Positions 1 to 7,022 of a stretch of DNA of 21,909 nucleotides are shown one piece after another. The notes beneath the pieces are model-generated. The model saw only the letters and a program-made list of their open reading frames with translations, had not been told where the DNA came from and ran no database searches. This DNA comes from Bacteroidota bacterium. GTDB lineage: Bacteria; Bacteroidota; Ignavibacteria; SZUA-365. Each line of letters starts with the position of its first letter. The stretch's first letter is position 1. The position numbers were made by a program, and so were the translations under genes. The stretch is taken from positions 1 through 21,909 of the forward strand of contig JAEYUG010000131.1 in NCBI GenBank assembly GCA_023432805.1. Direction: 5' to 3'.

Positions 1-2
1 AC

Positions 3-806
3 GACATGGCGCCCTTCAACGCGGGCGCCTGGTACAACCGAGGCATCGTGCTCAACCGCCTGCAGCGCTTCCGCAAGGCCCTCGACAGCTACGACCTCGC
101 CCTCGCGATTCAGGATGACTTTGCAAGTGCCTGGTACAACCGCGGCAACACCTGTGCGGCGCTGCACATGCACGATGAAGCCGTCCGCTGCTACGAACGC
201 ACCGTCGAACTCGAGCCCGACGACGAGCTCGCCTGGCACAATCTCGGCAACGTTCACGAAGAGGCCGGCCGTCCGCAAGACGCAATCCGCAGCTACACCC
301 GCGCGCTCGAGAACGACCCCAGCCACTTCGAGAGCCTGTTCGCCCGCGGCTGCGTCTACGAATCCCTCGACGAATTCGATTTCGCGCTGGAGGATTTCAA
401 GGAAGCCCTCCGACATGCCCCCGACCAGTCGGAAATCTGGTATGCCCGCGCCGACGTCGAATACAACGTCGGCCTGACTGCCGATGCCGCGCGCTCCTAT
501 GCGGAAGTCGTGCGCCTCGACAATGCCAACGCGGAAGCCTGGCTCGACTATGCCGACACCCTCTTCCATATCGGCAGCTACGATGATGCCCTGCAGGCGG
601 CAGACAGGGTGCTGATGCTGGATCCCGCCAGCGAGGATGCACTCTTCCTCCGGGCGCGACTGCTGTTCATCCTCCGCCGGCGTACCGATGGCATCGATGC
701 ACTGCATCATCTGCTGCGACTCGCCCCCGACAAACGCGACGAGTATGCGAGGAACTTCCCCTTCATACGCATCCATCCCTCCTTCCGCAAGTACTTCCGG
801 GCCTGA
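3..806 (+). CDS. TPR-repeat protein, 5'-truncated by the window edge
   Basis: The frame is open from the first bases of the window. An ATG exists at position 6, but nothing marks it as the true start and the repeat pattern is already running there, so the gene probably begins upstream. The 267 visible residues are almost entirely tetratricopeptide repeats, about seven. They show the recurring A-W-Y-N-R-G and A-L-x-x-x-P-x patterns, for example near residues 8-40, 42-74, 76-108, 110-142, 144-176, 178-210 and 212-245. TPR solenoids are protein-protein interaction scaffolds, and no enzymatic domain is visible. The C-terminus ends with a basic segment (HPSFRKYFRA). The next gene overlaps or abuts its 3' end, which suggests co-transcription. 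The partner and cellular role cannot be determined from this fragment. Confidence 0.85.
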   Translation, partial: DMAPFNAGAWYNRGIVLNRLQRFRKALDSYDLALAIQDDFASAWYNRGNTCAALHMHDEAVRCYERTVELEPDDELAWHNLGNVHEEAGRPQDAIRSYTRALENDPSHFESLFARGCVYESLDEFDFALEDFKEALRHAPDQSEIWYARADVEYNVGLTADAARSYAEVVRLDNANAEAWLDYADTLFHIGSYDDALQAADRVLMLDPASEDALFLRARLLFILRRRTDGIDALHHLLRLAPDKRDEYARNFPFIRIHPSFRKYFRA

Positions 807-1296
807 GGCGGGTGCGCGACTGCGTGCCGCACTTCTGCTCGCCATCCCTGCCCTGCTCTGGAGTGCGGGTGTCGTTGCCTCGCCCCTGCTCGCAGCCGGA
901 GGAGATGCGGTGAGCGCGGCACTGCTGCGCCTCGTCTATTCCCCGGTGTGCCATCAGGAGGCTGCACGCTCGTTTTCGATCTGCGGCGTGCCGCTGGCAG
1001 TGTGTGCACGATGCACGGGCGGGTATGCAGCCTTCACGCTGACCGCCCTGCTGCTGCCGCTCTTCGAGCGTACGGAACTTCGGCGCGTCCCGGCGCGTGC
1101 ATGGCTCACAGGCCTGGCACCCCTCGTACTCGACTGGCTGCTCGATGTGGCCGGACTCGTCGAGAACTCACTGGCCTCCCGTACGGTGACGGGCGCGATG
1201 GCAGGACTCGCCCTCGCAATGATCGCCGCGAGGGGACTGGACAGGAGGAGGGACGAGGGCGTCCGTCCACCCGAGCCGGACAAACATTTCCACTGA
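745..1296 (+). CDS. DUF2085 family membrane protein
   Basis: The frame carries the hallmark of DUF2085 proteins: a C-H-Q-x(4)-R-S-F block followed by a C-A-R-C-T-G-G-Y block (coded around 949-1026), with three or four hydrophobic segments around them. The paired cysteines suggest metal or redox chemistry at the membrane, but the family has no established function. The start is uncertain. ATG 745 lies inside the TPR gene and gives an unusual polar N-terminus. The conserved hydrophobic core begins only near 826, so a CTG at 820 or another rare start is possible. The open frame also extends up to an ATG at 637. The C-terminal tail (about 1251-1290) is low-complexity and is encoded by a dispersed palindromic repeat. 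It is adjacent to the gene starting at 1307, with a 10-nt gap. Confidence 0.75.
   Translation: MRGTSPSYASIPPSASTSGPEAGARLRAALLLAIPALLWSAGVVASPLLAAGGDAVSAALLRLVYSPVCHQEAARSFSICGVPLAVCARCTGGYAAFTLTALLLPLFERTELRRVPARAWLTGLAPLVLDWLLDVAGLVENSLASRTVTGAMAGLALAMIAARGLDRRRDEGVRPPEPDKHFH
1251..1272 (+). repeat. Dispersed palindromic repeat, copy A (inside DUF2085 3' end)
   Basis: The stretch reads GGACG, loop AGGG, CGTCC, then GTCCACCC. Its reverse complement matches the copy at 6999-7020 in 21 of 22 positions. Unlike the three other copies it lies inside a reading frame, 21 nt before the stop codon. Its orientation is also opposite relative to the gene. It encodes part of the variable tail of the DUF2085 protein (RDEGVRPP). 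Confidence 0.6.
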
Positions 1297-1306
1297 CATT
1301 TCCAAC

Positions 1307-1834
1307 ATGACCATGACCGATCAGCAGATGTTCCAGCTACCCGAGGCGCCCATGCCGTCGCCCGACAAGCGTATTCCCATCCTCGCCGGCGCCGGCGCCG
1401 TCGCAGCCTCCTTCGTCATTCCCGGCTTGAACCTCGTCAACGTCCTCTGCTGCGCGGGTGTGATGGGCGGCGCCGTTCTCGGCGTCTGGATGTACAGCAA
1501 GCGCTTCCCGGAGGGCATGCCGTTCCGCACCTCCGACGGCGTGGTGATCGGCGTCCTCTCCGGCGTGCTCGGCAGCCTCGTCGCCGCGCTCCTGCAGGTG
1601 ATGACTATGTCGCTCAATGAGAGCATCGTCGAGGAATTCGAGGCGGCCTTCGAGCAGATGCCGCAGACAGATCCGGCCGCGGCGGAACAGGCCATGCAGA
1701 TGGTGCAGGGACTGCTGCAGAGTCCCGCCCTGCTCGGCGGAATCATCGGATTGTTCTATCTTTTTCTCGGTGCAGCCTTCGGTGCGCTGGGCGGACTGAT
1801 CGGCGGTGCCATCTTCAAGACCAAACAACTCTGA
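1307..1834 (+). CDS. Small integral membrane protein of unknown function
   Basis: This is a 175-residue protein that I do not recognise as a named family. Residues 1-22 are polar and probably cytosolic. Hydrophobic segments lie near 24-42, 44-63, 76-100 and 139-170, the last long enough to cross twice. Between 102 and 135 is an acidic, glutamine- and methionine-rich loop (around EEFEAAFEQM). Glycine-rich membrane segments such as G-A-A-F-G-A-L-G-G-L-I-G-G suggest tight helix packing. ATG 1307 is used here, and ATG 1313 is an equally good in-frame alternative. No clear ribosome binding site is visible. It lies 10 nt after the DUF2085 gene and 14 nt before the exported thioredoxin-fold gene, so it is very likely in the same transcript. 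Confidence 0.75.
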   Translation: MTMTDQQMFQLPEAPMPSPDKRIPILAGAGAVAASFVIPGLNLVNVLCCAGVMGGAVLGVWMYSKRFPEGMPFRTSDGVVIGVLSGVLGSLVAALLQVMTMSLNESIVEEFEAAFEQMPQTDPAAAEQAMQMVQGLLQSPALLGGIIGLFYLFLGAAFGALGGLIGGAIFKTKQL

Positions 1835-1848
1835 TCGGAAGCCGTTTC

Positions 1849-3105
1849 ATGCGATACCTCCGTCTCTCTCTGCGCATCTCCGCCCTGACCCTCCTCCTGG
1901 CGCTGCTCATGCCCGGGCCAGCATGGGCACAGGGATCCGTCGATTCCGTGGCACTGCTCACGGTCACCTACACCCCCCCCGCGCACGTGCGATTCGCCGA
2001 TGGATCGCCCCTCGAACTCGTGTACGCGTTCAATTATTGGGGCACGCGCAGCGGCACCCGACTGGCGCTGCTCGAGAACGTGCTGCGTCCCGACACCCTG
2101 CGTGCGCGCCGTGTCCGTCTCGTGCGAAGCGGCAACGCGTACTCGGCCTCGGTGGCCGTGCCTGCCAACGGGGCATTGCTCTCGTACTACGTCACCGATG
2201 GCACCGTGCGCGACGACAACCGCGAGCGCACCTATCTGCAGATGATCACCGATGCCTCCGGACGTGCCGTCCGCAACGGACACTTCTTCATGACCAGCTT
2301 CCTGCAGCTGGCCGGCGCGACCCTCGATGAGCGCGTGGCCGAAGCCGAACGCGAGATCCGGACGCATCCCGACAATTTCCGCACCTATTCCCAGTACTTC
2401 ACGCTCTATCTGGAACGCAACGCCGGCAGCGCCAAGAGCGTCGAGCGAATCGTGGCCATGCTCGACGAACTCGAACAGAAATACCCAGATACAACCGACT
2501 GCCTGAACCTGATCGCGCGCACCTACTTCTACGTGCTGCAGGATATCGAGCGCGCGATCGAATATCGCAACCGCATCCCCGCATCGAGCCAGTGGCCCGA
2601 GGTGGTGGCGATCTACAACAGGGAACAGGTGATGGAGGAACGGCGTCGTAAGGCTGCCGAACGTTCGGCCACGCGGGACCGCATCCTCAATGCGGAAGTC
2701 CCCGATGTCGCCTTCTCCGATTTCAGCGGCGCCAAATACCGGATCCGCGAGGAACAGGGAAAGGCCATCGTGGTCTTCTTCTGGGCGACGACCTCCGAGC
2801 ATGCACGAAACCTGATCGCCCCGCTGACGCGACTGCACGAGGCGTGGAGTCCGCAGGGCGTGCGCTTCCTCGACGTGAACCTCGACGTCGAGCAGGAGAC
2901 CGTCATGCGCTTCCTCGAGCGGACACCGACGCCCTTCGTGCATCGCCGCAACAACGGCAGCGCGTTGATCGATCTGGGTGTGGACGGCATTCCGACCGTG
3001 ATGGTGCTCGATGCACGTCGCAATGTGCGGGCCTTCATCACCGGGGCCGGCGACACGACAGCCGCGGAAATCGAGCAGGCCATCCGCCAGGCACTGGCGT
3101 CATGA
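1849..3105 (+). CDS. Exported thioredoxin-fold (TlpA-like) protein without the CxxC pair
   Basis: The 418-residue product begins with a clear signal peptide (basic start, leucine-rich core, A-W-A|Q-G cleavage near residue 27). Residues about 30-130 look like a beta-sandwich. Residues about 140-275 are helical and TPR-like, with a strongly charged stretch near 260-275. Residues about 280-418 form a thioredoxin/TlpA-like domain. The core strand K-A-I-V-V-F-F-W-A-T (305-314) and the cis-proline G-I-P-T (Pro382) are intact. Where TlpA proteins carry W-C-P-P-C, however, this protein has T-S-E-H-A (315-319), so both cysteines are missing. It is therefore unlikely to be a disulfide oxidoreductase and is more likely a binding or structural module in the periplasm or outer membrane. 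A weak GGAA lies upstream of the start. Its stop overlaps the next start. Confidence 0.85.
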   Translation: MRYLRLSLRISALTLLLALLMPGPAWAQGSVDSVALLTVTYTPPAHVRFADGSPLELVYAFNYWGTRSGTRLALLENVLRPDTLRARRVRLVRSGNAYSASVAVPANGALLSYYVTDGTVRDDNRERTYLQMITDASGRAVRNGHFFMTSFLQLAGATLDERVAEAEREIRTHPDNFRTYSQYFTLYLERNAGSAKSVERIVAMLDELEQKYPDTTDCLNLIARTYFYVLQDIERAIEYRNRIPASSQWPEVVAIYNREQVMEERRRKAAERSATRDRILNAEVPDVAFSDFSGAKYRIREEQGKAIVVFFWATTSEHARNLIAPLTRLHEAWSPQGVRFLDVNLDVEQETVMRFLERTPTPFVHRRNNGSALIDLGVDGIPTVMVLDARRNVRAFITGAGDTTAAEIEQAIRQALAS

Positions 3106-3749
3106 CGGCCATGCCCGGATGCAGCGAGATCATCGACATCTCCGCGCCGCTGCACGCGCACACGCTCACCTATCCCGGCGACCCCGTCTTCGGACGCACG
3201 CTCGTCAAGGAAATCGACGACGAGGGTGCCGGATACAATCTCTCGCTGCTGTCGATGAGCGCCCACTGCGGCACGCACATCGATGCGCCCCGGCATTTCA
3301 TCGCCGGGGGACGCTGCGTGCACGACATCTCCTCCACGCGCTGGATCACACCGGCACTCGTGATCGACACGGGCGACGACCGCATGATCGAACCGCGGCA
3401 CCTTGAAGGGCATGCGCTCCGCGAGGGCATGTCGGTGCTTTTTCGCACGCGCAACTGTCACGACCTCGTGCGCAACCGCATGATCGAGCGGCCCGTCGCT
3501 CTGACGCTGGAGGCGGCGCAGGTCCTTGTTGCATTGCATGTCAATCTCGTCGGCATCGACTGGCTCTCGATCGAGTCGGGCGACGATCCCTCCTTTCCCG
3601 TGCACCACCTCCTGCTCGGCAACGACGTGATCATTCTCGAGACCGCGCAGCTGCATCACATCGAGGCGGGTGCCTACACGCTCGCCGTCTTCCCCCTGCA
3701 TCTGATGGACGCCGACGGGGCGCCCGTACGCGCTGCGCTCCTGCGCTGA
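3102..3749 (+). CDS. Cyclase / kynurenine formamidase-family metal-dependent hydrolase
   Basis: This 215-residue protein belongs to the cyclase family (PF04199), which includes bacterial kynurenine formamidase KynB and isatin hydrolase. The signature H-C-G-T-H-I-D-A-P-R-H is present at residues 55-65. His55, His59 and Asp61 are the expected metal ligands and His65 the expected catalytic histidine. The N-terminal D-I-S-A-P-L and T-Y-P-G-D-P motifs and the later G-I-D-W-L-S-I-E segment are also typical, and the length is normal for the family. The start was chosen at ATG 3102 because it overlaps the preceding stop (ATGA) and the family N-terminus follows directly; ATG 3111 is an alternative. 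No other tryptophan-degradation gene is nearby, so N-formylkynurenine as substrate is only one possibility. It is probably cytosolic and translationally coupled to the upstream gene. Confidence 0.85.
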   Translation: MTAMPGCSEIIDISAPLHAHTLTYPGDPVFGRTLVKEIDDEGAGYNLSLLSMSAHCGTHIDAPRHFIAGGRCVHDISSTRWITPALVIDTGDDRMIEPRHLEGHALREGMSVLFRTRNCHDLVRNRMIERPVALTLEAAQVLVALHVNLVGIDWLSIESGDDPSFPVHHLLLGNDVIILETAQLHHIEAGAYTLAVFPLHLMDADGAPVRAALLR

Positions 3750-3759
3750 TTTCGCGATT

Positions 3760-3780
3760 CGGGCGCTGACCCGTATTTTT
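3760..3780 (+). terminator. Weak stem-loop with T-run after the cyclase gene
   Basis: CGGG (3760-3763) and CCCG (3770-3773) can form a 4-bp stem with a 6-nt loop, followed by TATTTTT. The stem is short, so termination here would be weak. The same TATTTTT could instead be the -7 region of a promoter for the metalloprotease gene, although no convincing -33 element is seen. Confidence 0.3.
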
Positions 3781-3791
3781 CGGGACTGGCC

Positions 3792-3805
3792 GATCCGGCC
3801 GGATC
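3792..3805. promoter_or_regulatory. 14-bp perfect palindrome upstream of the metalloprotease gene
   Basis: GATCCGGCCGGATC is a perfect inverted repeat in the 93-nt gap before the secreted metalloprotease gene, 37 nt before its start codon. It could be an operator or part of the leader structure. No regulator can be assigned. Confidence 0.3.
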
Positions 3806-3842
3806 TGTGATCCCCTCTTCGTTCATCAAATCAGAGGCTTCC

Positions 3843-6800
3843 ATGACGTTGTCTGCGTCCGCTCATCCACGTTTGCACCTGGTCCTGATCGCGGTCGTCA
3901 TTGCCGGTTTGCTGGGCAGTGCACCGCTCGCCGCACAATCCCGCGGCACAGAAATTCCGCACATCCACGCATCCGACCTCATGACTCTCCTGCCTGCAGG
4001 AAGCGTCCCGACACAGCTGGCCGCGGCGTCGCCGCGTGCAGCCACCTGGTCGCTCGACATGCGGATGGTGTCGCTCGTGCGCACGCACGAACACCTCGTC
4101 ATCGGCAGCTTCCCCCTGCCGTCGGCGCGTGTCGATCTCGACGTCCGAGCCTTTTCGGTGTTCACCGACGATGCGCAGATTCTTACCATGACAGATGCCG
4201 GCGCCGTGCGCCGTCCCATTCCCGACATCACCGTCTACAAGGGTGCAGTCGTCGGCGTCCCAGGTTCCTGGGTGTTTCTTGCAGTGGACGGTGACGGACT
4301 CAGCGGCACGATCATCACCGGAGGCGTGAGCTACACGCTGTACAGCGAGACGCCCGCGTCGTTCGCCCCCGGTGCGCGACCCGTGCTCACGGTCGCCGAG
4401 AATTCGGTGGAGATGAAGCAGTTCGGCTGCGGTCTGAGTGAAGACGACACCGAGCTGTTTTTCCGTGGCATGCCCGACGACATGGGCCGCCGCACCGTGC
4501 GCACCGCAGGGAAGGATACGCTCCGCGCCCTGATCGCCATCGAAGCCGATCTCGCCGCGTTCACCCACTATGGGGGTACGACCAAGACCGAGAATTACAT
4601 CACGGCGCGCATGGCCGAGAGCTCGGCCATCTACGAGCGCGACGTGGCCATCACGCTCGTCGTGCCCTTCCTCCGCGTCTGGGCAACGCAGGATCCCTTC
4701 CCCGGCAATTCGGACCGTGAGCTCCTGAATGTGTTCTCGACGTACTGGAAGGACAACATGGACACGGTGCAGCGCTCGCTGGCGACGCTGATCTCGCGCA
4801 AGCCGATTTCCGCTGCGGGCGTTTCGCAGGGGCTGGCCTGGCTCGACCGTCTCTGTAGCACGACGCACGGCTACTCCATCGTGAAGTTCTCGGCCAACAA
4901 CGGGTTCACCGATGGACACACCGGCGTGCTCGCACACGAACTCGGACACAACTTTGCATCGCCGCACACGCACAGCTGCACGTGGAATCCCGCCATCGAC
5001 TCGTGCTACACCGCCGAGCCGGTCAGCGGCAAGCCCGCCTGCTTCACGCGCGAGCAGCAGCATCTGATACTCGGCGGTGGCGAGATGATGAGCTACTGTC
5101 ATCTTCCGTTTGGCAACGCGAATCATCATAACATTTTCCGCGACCGGGTCGGGGGACTGATCCGCTCGCGTGCCGAGGCGGCGTTGTGCATGGATGTGAC
5201 GAGCATCGTGCGCAATCTCACGATCACCGCCCCCGTCGAGACCTTCAGTGTCTGCGCGGGTGGTCGCGTGACGCTCACATGGGATGCCCAGGGCATCAAC
5301 GATGTGTCGGTGCATCTCTCGCGCGATGGTGGCGTGACCTACGACACCGTCCTCGTGTCGAGTCTCGACCGCACGGTGCGCAGCGTCGTCTGGCGCGTGC
5401 CGAACAACTTCCCCCCGGGGACGCGGTATCGCTTGAAGGTGCAGGACAACAAGAACGGCTCGCTCGTGGCCGAGATGCCCGTCGACTTCACGATTCTCGA
5501 AGGCGTGGTCATCCTCACACAGAACACCTGGCGGAATGTCTGCGTCGGGCAGGGCGCACGCTTCGAAGTCGTCGCGAAGGGTCCCGGTACGCTGCGCTAT
5601 GAATGGCGCAAGAACGGCACGGTGCTCGCCGGCGAGGTGAAGGACACGATGTGGGTGCAGGGCACGACGCTCAACGACAACGGCAGCATCATCACCTGCA
5701 CGGTGTACAGCGACTGCGGCGAGGTCGAGAGTGAGCCCGCACTGCTGAAGGTGTTTGCGTCGCCGGTGATCGTCGAACATCCGAAGAACGATTCGGTGTG
5801 CGTCGGGGGTACCGCGACCTTCCGCGTGCAGGCCGAGGGTCCCGAATTGACCTATCGCTGGCTGACACAGCAGGGCTACGTGTCGGGCGCCAACGGCCCC
5901 GAACTCGTGGTGCCGAACGTGACCGCGACGAAGGCGTACTGGTGCGAGGTGTCGAGTCCCTGCGGCAAGACCAACACGATGACGGGCATCGCCGTCGTGC
6001 CCGCCACGGGCATCGACCGCGTGCTCACGCCGGCGCCGTATGAAGAGCTGACGCCGGGTACGACCTTCGTGCTGCGCTGGCGGCAGTTCTGCGTGCAGGA
6101 CGTGAAGCTCGAATACTCGCTGGATGGATCGGTCTGGAACACGATCCAGGCGAGCTACCCCGCCGACAGCGGATGGTATGCGTGGACCGTGCCCGACACG
6201 GAGACGCAGAATGGAAGCTTCAAGGTGTCGAGCGTTGCGACCCCGACACAGGTGAAGCAGTCGGCGACGTTCAAGATCGTCAAGAAGCCGGTGTTCTCGG
6301 TCACGTTCAATGAGGTCAACTTCGGTCTGATACCCGTCGGCGAGCCGACCGAGAAATCGGTGTCGATCGTCAACGCGGGCAGGGCTGTGTTGAACATCAC
6401 GAAGACGGAGATCGTCGGCAATGCCGAGGCAACAGTGGTGCAGGGCGCGCCGCTCACGCTGCAGCCCGCACAGAGCGGCGAGGTGCGCGTGCGTATCGTG
6501 CCGCAGACCACGGGTCCCCTCGCCGGTACTCTGCGTGTCGAGCACAATGCGGCGGGTTCCCCGACGGATCTGGCGATTGTCGGCGATGTGTTCACCCTCG
6601 TCTCCGCGCGTCCCCTGCCTGCTCCCGACGGTCTGGCCTTGCATCAGAACTACCCGAATCCCGTGTCCGGCCTTGTGCATGGCTCGACGGCGCTGACCTA
6701 CGACCTTCCGTTCTCGCAGCCGGTGTCGATCACGCTCGTCAACACGCTCGGCGCGGTCGTGCGTACGACGGATCTGGGCATGCAGGGTGCGGGACGTCAC

Positions 6801-6902
6801 ACCACGATGCTCTCTCTTGCGGGACTCCCGGCCGGTACCTACATCGTGCGGATGGTCGTTCCGGGTGCTATGCGGGCGCGCGTGATGCAACTCGTGCGGT
6901 AA
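3843..6902 (+). CDS. Secreted metzincin-type metalloprotease with Ig-like/Hydin-like domains and T9SS-like C-terminal domain
   Basis: A signal peptide (cleavage near residue 31, P-L-A-A-Q) precedes a reprolysin-like domain. The zinc motif H-E-L-G-H-N-F-A-S-P-H (365-375) supplies His365, His369, His375 and catalytic Glu366. A Met-turn M-M-S-Y-C lies at 415-419. Residue 372 is alanine where metzincins usually have glycine. After the protease come a beta-domain (about 455-553), two Ig-like domains each with a cysteine pair (about 554-637 and 638-720), a second domain resembling 455-553 (about 722-812), and a Hydin/ASPM-like domain (about 816-915). The last ~85 residues (Q-N-Y-P-N-P near 935-940 to the end) match a T9SS sorting domain. 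The protein is therefore expected to reach the cell surface or medium. ATG 3843 was preferred over upstream GTG 3807 because AGAGG lies 5 nt before it and the signal peptide follows at once. Confidence 0.9.
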   Translation: MTLSASAHPRLHLVLIAVVIAGLLGSAPLAAQSRGTEIPHIHASDLMTLLPAGSVPTQLAAASPRAATWSLDMRMVSLVRTHEHLVIGSFPLPSARVDLDVRAFSVFTDDAQILTMTDAGAVRRPIPDITVYKGAVVGVPGSWVFLAVDGDGLSGTIITGGVSYTLYSETPASFAPGARPVLTVAENSVEMKQFGCGLSEDDTELFFRGMPDDMGRRTVRTAGKDTLRALIAIEADLAAFTHYGGTTKTENYITARMAESSAIYERDVAITLVVPFLRVWATQDPFPGNSDRELLNVFSTYWKDNMDTVQRSLATLISRKPISAAGVSQGLAWLDRLCSTTHGYSIVKFSANNGFTDGHTGVLAHELGHNFASPHTHSCTWNPAIDSCYTAEPVSGKPACFTREQQHLILGGGEMMSYCHLPFGNANHHNIFRDRVGGLIRSRAEAALCMDVTSIVRNLTITAPVETFSVCAGGRVTLTWDAQGINDVSVHLSRDGGVTYDTVLVSSLDRTVRSVVWRVPNNFPPGTRYRLKVQDNKNGSLVAEMPVDFTILEGVVILTQNTWRNVCVGQGARFEVVAKGPGTLRYEWRKNGTVLAGEVKDTMWVQGTTLNDNGSIITCTVYSDCGEVESEPALLKVFASPVIVEHPKNDSVCVGGTATFRVQAEGPELTYRWLTQQGYVSGANGPELVVPNVTATKAYWCEVSSPCGKTNTMTGIAVVPATGIDRVLTPAPYEELTPGTTFVLRWRQFCVQDVKLEYSLDGSVWNTIQASYPADSGWYAWTVPDTETQNGSFKVSSVATPTQVKQSATFKIVKKPVFSVTFNEVNFGLIPVGEPTEKSVSIVNAGRAVLNITKTEIVGNAEATVVQGAPLTLQPAQSGEVRVRIVPQTTGPLAGTLRVEHNAAGSPTDLAIVGDVFTLVSARPLPAPDGLALHQNYPNPVSGLVHGSTALTYDLPFSQPVSITLVNTLGAVVRTTDLGMQGAGRHTTMLSLAGLPAGTYIVRMVVPGAMRARVMQLVR

Positions 6903-6921
6903 GTGATTTCAACATCGTTCG

Positions 6922-6957
6922 AACAACAACGGCCCCCTCGCAGGGGCCGTTGTTGTT
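6922..6957. terminator. Bidirectional intrinsic terminator between convergent genes
   Basis: AACAACAACGGCCCC (6922-6936) and GGGGCCGTTGTTGTT (6943-6957) are perfect reverse complements: a 15-bp stem with a 6-nt loop. It sits between the 3' end of the metalloprotease gene (plus) and the 3' end of the M28 peptidase gene (minus). On each strand the far side of the stem is T-rich, so it can plausibly serve both transcripts. Confidence 0.85.
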
Positions 6958-6995
6958 ATGGCGTCTCGCCGCCAATGCACTGAACATTCGTCAAT

Positions 6996-7020
6996 GACGG
7001 ACGAGGGCGTCCGTCCTCCC
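6996..7020 (-). repeat. Dispersed palindromic repeat, copy B (after M28 peptidase stop)
   Basis: Read on the minus strand, it starts 2 nt after the TAG stop of the M28 gene as GGGAGGACGGACG, then CCCT, then CGTCCGTC. The inverted arms GACGGACG (6996-7003) and CGTCCGTC (7008-7015) make a perfect 8-bp stem with a 4-nt loop, the longest stem among the four copies. Confidence 0.75.
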
Positions 7021-7022
7021 AA

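Noticed and set aside
1756..2943. A 395-codon minus-strand open frame opposite the thioredoxin-fold gene
   Set aside because: It overlaps two supported plus-strand genes and has no family features.
3831..6890. A 1019-codon open frame on the minus strand opposite the metalloprotease gene
   Set aside because: It is a shadow of high GC and codon bias. Its translation is rich in R, H, D, G and A with no domain, whereas the plus-strand frame has signal peptide, zinc motif and sorting domain.
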